Counted from the first letter of the stretch, positions 45,067 to 54,312 are shown. The stretch: DNA of 56,622 nucleotides from Streptomyces sp. CT34 (GCF_000805335.1 NZ_KN708638.1:6983626-7040247), one strand, 5' to 3'. The notes: a model not told the origin generated them from the letters alone. Made by a program: numbers and translations.

Positions 45067-45969
45067 TCACCCGTCGGTGATCTCGGAGAGCCATGCCGTG
45101 TCCTCCGGGCCCGGCGCTTGGGGGCCGAGCGCGGGCAGCCAGCGGACCTCGCCCGAGCGCAGGGCGACCGTGGCCCGTGCCCCCATCGGCCCGTCGCCCC
45201 TGCGTCAGAGCAGGACGAGTTCCCAGACCGTCGCCGTCATGGCGTCGAGCCGGGTGGCGCAGTGTGCGGTGACTCGCCGCGGATCCCGGGTCCGGCCCAG
45301 GGACAGATGTGGGGTGAAGTTCTTTGCGGGCCCACGACAGCGCGGGAACCGCTGCCGCAGTACGCGGTGCAGATCCGCCCACGGTGTTCGCCGGCCGCCG
45401 TCGGGTCGAGCCACACGATGACGTACGCCCTCTGTTGGAAGGTGCGTACCCCGTCCAGCCGGGCGGTGAAGACCGGCGTCTCGGCCGTCGCTGCGGCGAG
45501 CGACGGGGCCGCCCGCTCGAAGTCGGACTCCGGCACGAAGCCGAAGAGCACATTGACATGCGGTGGCCAGCGGTGGATCTGCGGATCGTAATCCCGGCAG
45601 ATGTCCTGGATCGGCGGCCACAGCTCCGCAGGCGGGATCCAGGCCACCGCCGTGCGGGCCGTCGGGGACACATGGAGGACGCCGGCGGGCTCGCTCCTGG
45701 CGAAGCTCGGGTCCGCTTGTGGGGCAAGCGCCTGGCCGGCCCCCGACGCTTCGATGCGGTCCACACCGGTGCCCCGGTCCCAGACCACCTCGCCGTCCGC
45801 CTCGATGAACATCACCCGGTGCCACGGGATGTCGGCCCCCGGGTACAAAGGAAGGCAGCGGGATGCGTTTGACGGCATCCCTGCGCTGGCTGATCCCCAG
45901 CACGAACCGGGCCGGGTCGAACCGTGGGTCCCAGCAGACACGGTGATAGATCTCGTCGCTGGTTCGCAT
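45067..45969 (-). pseudogene. DUF504/2'-5' RNA ligase-type (2H) protein, multiply broken
   Basis: It starts at ATG 45969 (MRTSDEIYHRVCWDPRFDPA). After about residue 45 the frame changes to PWHRVMFIEADGEVVWDRGT, continuing through WPPHVNVLFGFVPESDF (first 2H motif) and FQQRAYVIVWLDP; a second change gives WADLHRVLRQRFP and FTPHLSLGRT (second HxS motif). A TGA in LVLL-stop-RRGDGPMG replaces an expected Ser codon, after which the old C-terminus (EVRWLPALGP) runs to 45067. Intact relatives act on RNA 2'-5' or cyclic phosphate ends. Confidence 0.65.
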
Positions 45970-46429
45970 CACGCCCCCTCTCCCGCCTTCACGCCTTCTC
46001 TTCCTCCAGGTGCCGCCTGCTCGGTCTTCGACCGTTGTTCCGCTCGCACCGTGACGCATCAGGTGCGGTGCGTGATGGCGCCGGCGTACGTCGAGACGAG
46101 TTCTCGGTCAACTCGGCGTCAATGACGCCGTCGAGTGTCGGCGTCGGGGGAACCCTGGTCCGGCCGTCGTCGAGACGCACCGGTTCGAACGCTGAGCGTG
46201 GATACCGCGGACCACCTTCCGGCCTCATCGAATTCCATGTCGGGCGCTGTCTGCCCGTATCCACGGCACGTGCCTTCGCGGACGGGCTATGTACCCGCGC
46301 ACCTGCAGAGTAGTAACTTGCGGAAAGGAGAGAGCTTCCTGTGCGGCACGCGGTAGACATGTGCCGGCCGTGCACGGCTACGCCAGCTGCAATTCGCCCC
46401 GCATCACCGGCATGTGTGTATGGTGCAAC
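45970..46429. other. Intergenic, no supported gene
   Basis: Several open frames but none with family-like sequence. A GGAAAGGAGAGAG Shine-Dalgarno-like run at about 46320 precedes a GTG with an unremarkable Cys/Pro-rich frame. Confidence 0.45.
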
Positions 46430-46640
46430 TCACCCCTCGGACACTGACCACTGGCCAACGTCATGCGGGTCGGGAGCAATCCCGGCCCGCATGACGCGTT
46501 TCGCGGGCTGGTACGTCATACGCAGCCCGAGCACCCGGTACAACCGGTTCTCCTTCCCTCCCGGGGTGGTGCGGAGAACGTCTGCTGTGTAGCCGGCTGC
46601 TTCGACAAGCTCGGCGATCCGGGCTCGGGAAAGCAGATGG
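46430..46640 (-). pseudogene. C-terminal fragment of an unidentified protein
   Basis: RARIAELVEAAGYTADVLRT, TPGGKENRLYRVLGLRMTY and QPAKRVMRAGIAPDPHDVGQ form a regular coding stretch ending at 46430-46432, in a frame different from the DinB gene it overlaps. It reminds me of the tails of some Streptomyces recombinases, but I am not sure. Confidence 0.4.
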
Positions 46641-47196
46641 CGGCCTGCTCGATCTTCGCGCAGTAGGCGGCACGGGCTTCCTCGTCGATCGGCTGCTCGT
46701 TCTCGGCGCGCACCCCGGTCCGGCCGTCGACGCCCTCACGCAGGATGTCGGCGTGCCCGGCATGCCGGATGGTCTCGCCGAGGACATGGACCATGATGGC
46801 GAACAGGTTCGTGTTCGGATAAGGCTCCGACCACCAGGGCACGTGGCCAGGGGCATCGAGGGCAAGCTCGTTGATCGTCGCGTCCGAGTGCTCCCACGCG
46901 CGCCGGTAGAACCCGATGATCTGATCGCGCGTCTCGTCCTCGGCCGCCCATTGATCGCTGCCGTCGGAGTCCTGCCACCGGCACAGCGGTTCCGGAGAAG
47001 GGCGATCGAAGACCTCACCGAAGTACCTGGCCTCGACCGTGGCCACGTGTTTGACCAGGCCGAGGAGGTTGGTCCCGGTCGCTGTCAGAGGCCGGCGCGC
47101 GTCGTATTCGGACAAGCCATCGAGCTTCCAGAGCAGCGCCTCACGGTCCCGCCGCAGTCTCTTGTGCAGGTTGTCTTTCGCGAACTCATCGATCAT
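46516..47196 (-). CDS. DinB-family protein (DUF664), altered C-terminus
   Basis: About 226 residues from ATG 47196. NLHKRLRRDREALLWKLDGL, GTNLLGLVKHVATVEARYFG (metal-ligand His) and VHVLGETIRHAGHADILREG (two further His) define the DinB four-helix metal-binding fold of mycothiol/bacillithiol-dependent enzymes. The normal end is near AAYCAKIEQAA; after it about 40 residues (ending GCTGCSGCV) are an out-of-frame read of another gene's fragment. Function may survive because the three-His site is intact. Confidence 0.8.
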   Translation of the reverse strand: MIDEFAKDNLHKRLRRDREALLWKLDGLSEYDARRPLTATGTNLLGLVKHVATVEARYFGEVFDRPSPEPLCRWQDSDGSDQWAAEDETRDQIIGFYRRAWEHSDATINELALDAPGHVPWWSEPYPNTNLFAIMVHVLGETIRHAGHADILREGVDGRTGVRAENEQPIDEEARAAYCAKIEQAAICFPEPGSPSLSKQPATQQTFSAPPREGRRTGCTGCSGCV

Positions 47197-47357
47197 GCGG
47201 CACGAGCCTGACATGGGCTGCTCGTGGTCTCAAGATCCCGTACGTGGTCCGCAACGACTGGCGGAGCCATGGTCAGCTATGGTCCGCCCCGACCTGCTGC
47301 AAGGAGCTCAGGAACCTGCCCATGTGAGACAACCTCTTAGCCTTGATCTTTCGTAAC

Positions 47358-47386
47358 GCCCGCCAGTTCAACTGGCGGGCCGTTTT
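47358..47386. terminator. Terminator hairpin
   Basis: Perfect 11-base-pair stem GCCCGCCAGTT / AACTGGCGGGC around a central C, followed on the plus strand by CGTTTT, a rare near-canonical terminator. Confidence 0.6.
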
Positions 47387-47455
47387 GGCTGGTTCGGCGG
47401 TGTGCGGACAGGTTGAGGGCCCGCCTATCGCGTCGGTTGGGCACCGGGTTCCACG

Positions 47456-47645
47456 GCTCCCCGGGCCTGGACTGGCGTCGGCACTACGACGCCCTGTCGT
47501 ACTCACTCATCGACACCCCGGCACGCCTGGCGAAGGGCGTGCGCGCCTACCTGGACGCCTTCGGGCTCGTCTTCGACGCCTTCGACTTCGGCCTCGACCC
47601 CATGGCCGAATCTGGCTGTACGAATGCAATCCGAACGGGCACCTC
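47456..47645 (+). pseudogene. ATP-grasp peptide ligase (TgmB/MvdD type) remnant
   Basis: LDWRRHYDALSYSLIDTPAR, then LAKGVRAYLDAFGLVFDAF, DFGLDP and, one frame over, HGRIWLYECNPNGHL. This is the ATP/Mg-binding end of ATP-grasp enzymes that crosslink graspetides; ECNPNG is the usual signature. Only about 60 codons remain and the precursor peptide is not seen. Confidence 0.6.
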
Positions 47646-47706
47646 CGAACGCTGCGCCCCCACTCCGATCAAGCTCGGAAACGGGGGCGCAGCGCGTCAG
47701 GCAGCT

Positions 47707-47967
47707 CTAGTGGGCCGCCAGCAGCCGAATGATGCCCACGACCAACACCACACCGAAGGCCAGCATCGCGCGCTTGGCCACTCCCGTGGAATGGCCTGAT
47801 GACCCACGACGCCGGGAAAAGGGGATCCCGACGAAGCCCGGCGAGTCCCCGGTGTGATGGTGGTGGTTGCCGTGGTGGCCCACCCCACCGCTGTGATGGT
47901 GCCCACCAAATCCACCCCCGTGGTGGCCGCCCCCGCTGAATCCTCCGCCGCCGTGCATGGACTTCAC
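47707..47967 (-). CDS. His/Gly-rich small membrane protein
   Basis: Up to 86 residues; start GTG 47967 or ATG 47958. The first 40 residues are almost only Gly and His with a few Ser and Phe (GGGHHGGGFGGHHHSGGVGH then HHHH), then a basic stretch (FSRRRG) and one C-terminal membrane helix (AMLAFGVVLVVGIIRLL). The His clusters could bind Ni, Zn or Cu outside the membrane. No family recognised. The ribosome binding site is weak, but the composition is far too biased to be accidental. Confidence 0.65.
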   Translation of the reverse strand: MKSMHGGGGFSGGGHHGGGFGGHHHSGGVGHHGNHHHHTGDSPGFVGIPFSRRRGSSGHSTGVAKRAMLAFGVVLVVGIIRLLAAH

Positions 47968-48148
47968 CCCGTTGTTCGTGATCCGTTCTTCACCACCCCC
48001 TGCCCGGGTTCCTCCGGCCTACACCTGAACGGGCCCACATGCAGCGAGGACTACCTCACCCCGGACGTAGGCCGTCGGCCTACACACGTCGAGTTCGGCA
48101 CGGAGAACGAGGCCGGAGGCCCCACCCAGGACTACGTCCCCGTACCTG

Positions 48149-48559
48149 TCAGCCGATGTCGCGGGCGGTGGTCCCGCGTGCTTCCAGGTTCCAGGTGATG
48201 ACCCGTCGGGGGTGGACTCGGATGATGTCGCTGCTGAAGTGATCAGGCGCCACGGGAGGCACATCGACAGTCAGCACCTCGGCCCGGCCCCTGATCTCGA
48301 CGCCGCGCCCCCATCCGCCCGCGACCGGGTCGTCGGCCGGGGCCAGGTCGTCCACGAGTACGGAGACTTCCGGGCGAGCCTGCACGTTGCGGTATTTCCG
48401 GCTGCGGGCCATGGTCGGCCCGCCGATGTCGATGGTGCCGTCGTCGTTGAGCCGGAAGCCCACCGGACGGACCTGCGGGCATCCGTCGGGACCGGAGGTG
48501 GCCAGGCGGGCCAGCGGCTGGGCGGCGAGGTACTCGTGTTCCCTCTCAGTGAAGACCAT
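48149..48559 (-). CDS. PPOX-class F420-dependent oxidoreductase
   Basis: A 136-residue split-barrel protein. FTEREHEYLAAQPLARLATS, GCPQVRPVGFRLNDDGTIDI, SRKYRNVQARPEVSVLVDDL and HPRRVITWNLE are the pattern of the PPOX-class F420-dependent (Rv1155/Rv2074-like) family, which binds a flavin or F420 at a dimer interface. Length is typical. It is a single-gene unit; substrate unknown. Confidence 0.88.
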   Translation of the reverse strand: MVFTEREHEYLAAQPLARLATSGPDGCPQVRPVGFRLNDDGTIDIGGPTMARSRKYRNVQARPEVSVLVDDLAPADDPVAGGWGRGVEIRGRAEVLTVDVPPVAPDHFSSDIIRVHPRRVITWNLEARGTTARDIG

Positions 48560-48739
48560 GCAGCCGACCCTAGAAGCTCAAGCGTGATTGAGGTCAAGGC
48601 TGCTGAGGTTGCGTCCTTCCCTTGCTCACAGCACTGTTAGCCGGGTGTTAGCGGAGCGGCAGCCTCGCGATAGCGGCTCCGATCAGAGTGGGTGACGTAC
48701 CGAGGAAACAACGACACCGACTGCCCCGGGGAACCCGAA

Positions 48740-49453
48740 ATGAGCTCCAGCACCACAGTCCGCACCGCGCGTCGCCGCACCCTGCGCGTTGCCGCCGCGG
48801 CCCTGACCGCAGCCGCTGCCCTCACCCTGACCGCCTGCTCCGGCTCGGAGGCCACCGGCACCAAGTCCGCGGGCCACACGGACACGAGCACGGCCGCCGC
48901 CGAGTCCGGCGGCGCGGGCTCCTCCGCGGGAGCGCAGGGCTCCGATGCTGAGGCGCGCCCCGGTGCCAAGGCCGACACCAAGGCGGGCGCTGCGGGCAAG
49001 CGGTCGGGCAACTCGCACGCCGCCACGGCCAAGATGGCATCCCCGACCCGCACCCAGCACCTGGCGGACGGCAGCAAGGCCGAGATCTACGAGCTCGGCG
49101 CCCAGCACTACCGCGCCAAGATCGTCCACAGCGGTCAGGTGTTGGGCACGCTGGAGACGAACCAGCACGACGCCGGGCTCGACGCCAACGACATGTTCGT
49201 CACGCTCACGCTGGGCGGCCAGGTCCACTCCTGGATGGGCGGCGGACACCAGGGACCGGGCACCTTCAAGCTCGCGGGCGGTTTGACGGCCAAGGTCACG
49301 AAGATCGGCGAGCTGCGGTACCGCGCGCAGATCCTCGGCAACGAGGGCTCGGTGGACGCCACCCTGGAGGCGAACCAGCACGACGCCGGGCTCGATGCCA
49401 ATGGCGTACACATCGTGCTCAGTGCCGGCGGTGTGATCAGCGCCCACGAGTAG
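48740..49453 (+). CDS. Lipoprotein with two tandem repeat domains
   Basis: A 237-residue precursor from ATG 48740. Signal peptide with lipobox LTAC, then a low-complexity Ala/Gly/Ser/Lys linker to about residue 105. Two repeats follow: YRAKIVHSGQVLGTLETNQH DAGLDANDMFVTLTLGG and YRAQILGNEGSVDATLEANQ HDAGLDANGVHIVLSAGG. The shared HDAGLDAN core suggests a small binding or self-associating domain duplicated in situ. Surface-anchored; function unknown. A strong terminator follows. Confidence 0.8.
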   Translation: MSSSTTVRTARRRTLRVAAAALTAAAALTLTACSGSEATGTKSAGHTDTSTAAAESGGAGSSAGAQGSDAEARPGAKADTKAGAAGKRSGNSHAATAKMASPTRTQHLADGSKAEIYELGAQHYRAKIVHSGQVLGTLETNQHDAGLDANDMFVTLTLGGQVHSWMGGGHQGPGTFKLAGGLTAKVTKIGELRYRAQILGNEGSVDATLEANQHDAGLDANGVHIVLSAGGVISAHE

Positions 49454-49465
49454 ATGCCCGCCCGG

Positions 49466-49512
49466 CTGCGGCGGTGGAGCCACCTCCGGCGGGGCCAGCT
49501 CCACCGCCGCAG
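49466..49512. terminator. Strong terminator hairpin
   Basis: Perfect 15-base-pair stem CTGCGGCGGTGGAGC / GCTCCACCGCCGCAG with a 17-base loop, directly after the lipoprotein gene. Confidence 0.8.
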
Positions 49513-49879
49513 TGACGGAAGCATTCGAGTGGCCCTGAGGCCAGCTCGCTAACCAAGACGGCGCCACCCATCCGGCCACCTTTGTCAACCCCGTCGGCAT
49601 CCAGGCACCGCCCGTCTAGAAACTGAGGCGATGCTCACCCTCGCTGCCATCTCCTTGATGACCCGCCGGCTCACCCGGTAGCCGGTGCACCCCACCGCCG
49701 CGGCTGCCCGGCCGACAGCAGCGGTTCAACCTGCGTGAACGCTCGGCCGTCGCTGGGTACAGCGACGGCCACTCTGTCGGTGGCCCTTTCCGGTCCCGTG
49801 ACCGTGCCCGAAGAGTGTCGGAACGTGGGCAGGTGGCCCGCAGCCTGCGGTTCAACTGGTGGCGGTTACGGGCGGGCCG
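49513..49879. other. Intergenic, no gene seen
   Basis: Degenerate-looking sequence at the prophage border. No coding sequence supported. Confidence 0.5.
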
Positions 49880-50008
49880 GTGCGGTGTCGGACCCAGGTG
49901 GCACCGGCTGCCACCGTGCCGACCATCGACAAGCTGATCCGCGACCTGCGGCAGGCGACCGACGCCCTTGAGCAGTGGCGCGACCGGCTCCCAGCACGCG
50001 CCGCCTGA
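49880..50008 (+). CDS. Very small hypothetical protein or C-terminal fragment
   Basis: A 42-codon frame from GTG 49880: ATVPTIDKLIRDLRQATDAL then EQWRDRLPARAA. The regular amphipathic helix looks like real protein. No strong ribosome binding site is seen, so it may be the end of a lost gene at the prophage border. Confidence 0.35.
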   Translation: MRCRTQVAPAATVPTIDKLIRDLRQATDALEQWRDRLPARAA

Positions 50009-50012
50009 TCGC

Positions 50013-50363
50013 CTACCGGTAGTGGCGAGCGGGTGTCATCCACGTCGTGGCCAGTACGTTGTCGCCTCCGTCTTCCCCGTCGGGCTCGTCGGGGGAGGGG
50101 GCCTGGCTGACCTGGTCGATCTGCCGCTCGATGCCGTGCAGGTTCTCCTGCAAGTCCATGGTCACCACGCCATCGACGGTGACCCTCAACGGGTCCGCGA
50201 GCAGCTTCGCGCGCCGCTCGCCCAGGACCTCCAGTGCGACCGCACGTACTGACCCGAGCCGGAAGAAGCGCCGTTCCAGGTCGGCTGGGTCGGTGTCGGG
50301 GCCGAGTTGTGCGAGCAGCCACGAGCGTTGGAACTCGTCCACCGGCTTCACATCCTCAACGCG
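50013..50363 (-). pseudogene. Phage-type hypothetical protein, 5' truncated
   Basis: VEDVKPVDEFQRSWLLAQLG, PADLERRFFRLGSVRAVALE, VLGERRAKLLADPLRVTVDG and MDLQENLHGIERQIDQVSQA form regular coding sequence to the stop at 50013. No start codon is available at the 5' edge, where the frame meets the decoration-protein fragment. Probably a head-tail-region protein; family not certain. Confidence 0.5.
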
Positions 50364-50626
50364 GGGCACGGCCCGGAGCCATGCGGGTTCGCTGACTCCG
50401 GGTCGTACGGGCCGTACAGGCCCGACTCGGAGACCTTGCCGACCGGCACACCCGACAGCACCCGGCCGTAGGGCTGGTCGCACTCACCGCACTGGTAGTG
50501 CACACCCTCGGAGAACAGCTCCAGGTCGAGGGTGATCGTGTCGGTCGAGTCGGTGCCGTGCAGGGACGCCAGCCACTCGCGGTTGGCGATCAGGTGCTCG
50601 GACTTCGAAACAGGCTGAATGGACAT
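50348..50626 (-). pseudogene. Phage head-decoration-like protein, 3' truncated
   Basis: Read from ATG 50626, with GGAG eight bases upstream. DTITLDLELFSEGVHYQCGE, then VLSGVPVGKVSESGLYGPYD match the N-terminal half of head decoration (gpD-like) proteins. The expected GRQT-containing second half is absent; the frame enters another gene near 50400 and stops at 50348. An internal deletion between decoration gene and neighbour explains this. Confidence 0.55.
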
Positions 50627-50736
50627 GTTGCGTAACTCCATGGACGAATGCGGTTGCCTTCCGCGCACCGCCCATCCGAGGCGATGCTGTCCACGAAGTC
50701 GAAGGGGCGTGGTCCCCACCCTCTGCGGCCTGTAGC

Positions 50737-51383
50737 TCAGCGGGCGTCGTCGGACTCCGGCAGCAGACCGCGACGACGGGCCATCTCCAGCCCTGCCGCG
50801 CCCGGGTTCCGCGCCGGAAGCGTACGCGACGGGCCCCGCCCCGCCGGAGCCCCACCGGGAGCCGCCGGCACCGGGCCCGGACGTCACCGAACAGCTCCGG
50901 CCGCCGGGCCCGCAGCGCCTCGGCCGCCGACTGAATCTGCGCCTCGTCCGCGTCGTCATCATCGGTGGTCAGCAGCCGCTCCGCGTCCACCAGATCCTCG
51001 CCCGACGCACCCAACGCCACCAGGGCCGCGCGCCGCAGTGCCGCTCGCTCCCGCTCGGCGGCCAGCTCCCCACGACGAGCAGCCTGCAACTCCCGCTCCG
51101 CAGTGGCCTGTTCCCGACGCTCGACCTCCGACAACGCGGCCTGTTCAGCCTCGCGCTGCGAGGTGACGAACTCCGTCAAAGCCTTGGGGGAGTCGAATCC
51201 CAAGGTCGCCAACAGGCGCTTGATGGCTGCGCGTTCGCCCTGGGACTTCTCCCGCGTCAGCAGCTTGCCCAGGCGGTCCTGAGTAACGGTGACCTGCTGC
51301 TCCTGCTCAGGGGATTCCGCAGCATCCAGCTGCTCATGCGACTCATCCTCCGACGAGTCAGAGATGGGTAGGGGCCGGGCCAT
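50737..51383 (-). pseudogene. Phage scaffold-like protein, frameshifted near the C-terminus
   Basis: From GTG or ATG 51383: an acidic Glu-rich N-terminus, then RLGKLLTREKSQGERAAIKR, FDSPKALTEFVTSQREAEQA, a long coiled coil and ALRARRPELFGD. This is the usual look of tailed-phage scaffolding proteins encoded between portal and capsid. Near 50885 a frame change is needed to reach the Pro-rich tail ARNPGAAGLEMARRRGLLPE ending at 50737. Unlike neighbouring genes, most of the functional coiled coil is intact. Confidence 0.6.
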
Positions 51384-51483
51384 ACGTCTCCTCCGGTGCG
51401 TGCCCCCACGCCAGGGCCAGTGTAGCCACCCACACCCGCGGCTTGGGAGCGTCCGATGGGTCGCAGGAGACGCGTCGGACAGG

Positions 51484-51738
51484 TTAGGCCGGCATGGGGC
51501 GGGTTTCGCTGACGCTGATCGCCCTGCCCTTCAGCTTGGCCCCTTGGAGCTGGGCAACGGCCTTCTTCGCCGCCTGCCGGTCGCTCATATCGACGAAGCC
51601 GAAGCCCCTGGACCTGTTCGTCCCGCGATCCGTCAAGACCTGGGCGCTGTCTACCTCGCCGATCCGTCCGAAGAGTCGATAAAGGTCGTCTTCCGTGGTG
51701 TCAAAGCTCAAGTTGCCGACGTACAGCCGATTCGCCAT
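51484..51738 (-). CDS. Single-RRM RNA-binding protein
   Basis: An 84-residue protein from ATG 51738, with GGGAG upstream. It is one complete RNA recognition motif: RNP2 LYVGNL, RNP1 RSRGFGFVDM, and a short tail (SVSETRPMPA). Such single-RRM proteins are common in cyanobacteria and known but sparse in Streptomyces; they bind single-stranded RNA and may act as chaperones. It lies between phage-derived genes and is probably not phage in origin. Confidence 0.92.
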   Translation of the reverse strand: MANRLYVGNLSFDTTEDDLYRLFGRIGEVDSAQVLTDRGTNRSRGFGFVDMSDRQAAKKAVAQLQGAKLKGRAISVSETRPMPA

Positions 51739-51932
51739 GGCCGGTTCTCCCTCGCTATCGGTGGCGGCCGGACAGGTCGTCGGGCCGGAACCAAGAGTCC
51801 CAAGGGGACACATAGCGGGCCAGCCGGTAAGAGCCGAACAGGGCACAACCGTACGACATGCCGGGCAGGTCCCAGGGCGCGTACGAGGGGTCAGGAACCC
51901 GGAATCCGTCGGACAGACCCCAGGCCAGCCAC

Positions 51933-52154
51933 TCACACGTTGATCAACTCACGCCCACACATCCGGCCCCCACCACGCCATTCGATCAAGTTGGGGTCGG
52001 CCAGCTGCACATCATCCGGATCAAGACCGGCGCGCCGCAGGAATTCGAGCAGATCAGCCACGTTTCGCGCCACGCCAAGGGGCTGTCCGTCGGCTGTGAC
52101 GCGCCGCCCGCCAGTCGGCGACGGCGGATGCACGACGATCGGAGCATCAGCCAT
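51933..52154 (-). CDS. Conserved small Streptomyces protein
   Basis: A 73-residue protein from ATG 52154: ADAPIVVHPPSPTGGRRVTA, then GVARNVADLLEFLRRAGL and DPNLIEWRGGG. I recognise this arrangement from many small Streptomyces proteins of unknown function, often near phage or plasmid-like sequence. A two-part fold (beta hairpin plus helix) is likely. No function is proposed. Confidence 0.75.
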   Translation of the reverse strand: MADAPIVVHPPSPTGGRRVTADGQPLGVARNVADLLEFLRRAGLDPDDVQLADPNLIEWRGGGRMCGRELINV

Positions 52155-52234
52155 ACCTCCACGCTCAACCCCCACAGCCCCGCTCGCATCCGAAGAGGGC
52201 CAAACGGCGCGCCCTCCGGACCTCGGGTCCGGCC

Positions 52235-53900
52235 CTACCTCCCTGGCGGTGTCGTGAACCCAAACCGACGTGGCCCTTGATCGGCAGTGATCGCCGCGCC
52301 TCCAGCTCCTTGATTGCCGCCGTCCGCTCCTGGCGCCATGGTCGGGAGCGCGGCCTGCTGCTGGTCCTGCACCGTGGCCGACCGGATACGCGCCACCTCC
52401 TCAGCGGCGTCCTTGATCGGGGTAGCCCGCGTCCATCAGCATCCCCACCGACGTCTCCAGCGACAGCACCCCCGCCCCGTACGCCTGGGTGACCTCGTCC
52501 AACACCGCCGCCCGGTCGTTGGGCGTATGGGGTGCCCACACCAGCCGCGCAGGAAGCGACTGCCCCATCGGCCATCCCAGGGCGCGCCCGGCCTGGTACA
52601 GCCGCTGCACCATCTTCAGCAGCAGCTGGTACTTGTGCTCCCTGGCCAGCCGCATCGCCCCCACCAGCGCATCCAGCGGCCCGAGGGCCAGCTTCAGCGC
52701 GTACCCCGACGGTACCTGCGAGGCATCCAGCGTCCCCAACCCGGCAGCCGTGATACGCGAGTTGGACGCGATGCGGTCCAGCAAGTGCTCCACCCGCGCA
52801 CGGAGTTCGGCCAGCTGCGGCGAGGTGTCCAGGGCATCCATTCGCCCGGAGTCCCCGAGCTGCCACACCGCGCCGGCCTCCACCGTCAGCTGCACCGGCC
52901 TGCCTGTCGCGCGGTCCACCGGCAGCCGCGCGCCCGCCAGCCCGATGATCGGCGTCCCCGTCGTCGCCGACGCCGCCGCACTGTCCGAATCGGTGGCCGC
53001 CAGCTCGTCCAGGCCCTGGAGCACCTTCGCGATGACCGGCTGACCCCAGTGTTCACCGCCGTGCGGGATCGTGTTCGCGATGTGGATGACCGGCACGAAG
53101 TCGATCCACAAGTCGAGCCGCTTCAACTCTGTGCCGTCAGGCCGTACCCGGAAGGCGGCCTTGTCCATCGGCAACCGGTCCAGCGTCTGGCCCCGCCCCA
53201 GGTCCTCCAGCAGCCACTCCGCGTCCGTCAAGAAGCACGTCATCCGCGACGGCCGTCCCGGCTCCCACGGGTACTCCCGCACCACGCTCGCGTCGTCCTC
53301 GGAGATCGGCCCCAGCTCGTACGTCACCCGCCGAACCCGCGCCTTCAAACCGGTCTCGGGATCCTCCGGCAGCTCCCACGCCAGATGCACCCTGCTCGGG
53401 TAGTCCTGGTCCTGGTCGTCGTCCCACTGCGGGAAGTAGAAGCCCGGGTCGTACACCCGAAGCGTCGGCCGCTGCTTCTCCGGGTCCCACGCCAGCGCGT
53501 AGACGCTGTCGCCCAGCAGCACAGCTGACCGTTCCGCCTGCTGGATCCGCAGTGTCAGCTGCTCTTTGGTTGCCCACTGCCGAAGCCGCTCCTGCATCGC
53601 GGCGGCCTCCGCCGCCCCCGGCTTCGGCACCTCGCTCGCGGCGTGCTCGGCGCCCTCCACAGAGACTTTCTGCTCCGACCCCAGGAGGTACCCCAGCGCC
53701 GTGTCCACGACCTTTGAGGCGTCTCCCAACTCCCGGCGCTCCGCTGCGGAATCGGCGTCAGCTGCCAACTGTCCGGCCTGGTTGTTGTCGTACGCCGCCA
53801 GCACCTTGTAGGCGGCGAGCCTGCGCATCTCCTGCGGCGGCAACCACGACGACGCCAGCTCCGGAAAGGCCCAATTCCCTGGCCGGGAGACATCGGCCAT
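52235..53900 (-). pseudogene. Phage portal protein with late frameshift
   Basis: From ATG 53900 (MADVSRPGNWAFPELASSWL) the frame covers almost the full portal: RRLAAYKVLAAYDNN, VYALAWDPEKQRPTLRVYDP, FVPVIHIANTIPHGGEHWG and DRIASNSRITAAGLGTLDAS with QVPSGYALKLALGPLD. It stops early at 52401 (GYPDQGRR); removing one C from the run near 52417 gives PIKDAAEEVARIRSATVQDQ and a stop at 52235. In tailed phages the portal is the DNA channel at one vertex. Confidence 0.8.
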
Positions 53901-54289
53901 CACCGGCTTGTAGTTCAGCCACGACCAGGCATCGATAACGAACTGGCGCAGGCCCACATCCACTCCAGAAAGTCGGCCCCGCGCCGCCAGCAACCTTAGC
54001 CGCTGCCTGTGGAGGGGGCTTTGAGAGACGGCTCGGCGGCACCAGCACGAAGCGGAATCTCATGCCTTCGCCCGGCCAGCCCGGGGCGCACCCTGACCTC
54101 GCCGGTGGTAATGGGGGGAAGGCGGCCAGCCGATGGCAGTCATCCGCCACCAACTAATTGAATCCCGGAGCGAACTTGACCAAGAAAAGGAAAGTGAATG
54201 AGGAAACTTTGGCGACCGTATCGGACATGCCCTAAAATCCCGCCATGACCGTGATCTGATTCGCTGTCAACTGTTTTGAATCTTGCTTT
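53901..54289. other. Gene-free, AT-richer promoter region
   Basis: From about 54150 the sequence is clearly less GC-rich than its surroundings. TTGAAT (54276-54281) with an 18-base spacer to TAACGT (54300-54305) is a possible promoter for the gene at 54442. Confidence 0.5.
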
Positions 54290-54312
54290 AGATGTGCGTT
54301 AACGTCACATCT
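54290..54312. promoter_or_regulatory. Palindromic operator overlapping the -10
   Basis: AGATGTG (54290-54296) and CACATCT (54306-54312) are perfect inverted arms around a GTTAAC core. The site overlaps the candidate -10 of the bacteriocin-like gene and suggests repressor control. Confidence 0.55.

Noticed and set aside
46341..46592. Small Cys/Pro-rich frame after a GGAAAGGAGAGAG run
   Set aside because: The downstream half overlaps real coding sequence on the other strand and the composition is not protein-like.
50727..50760. A tRNA-like 5' end (GCCTGTAGCTCAGCGGG)
   Set aside because: No anticodon arm, T arm or acceptor partner follows; the stretch spans the end of the scaffold-like gene.
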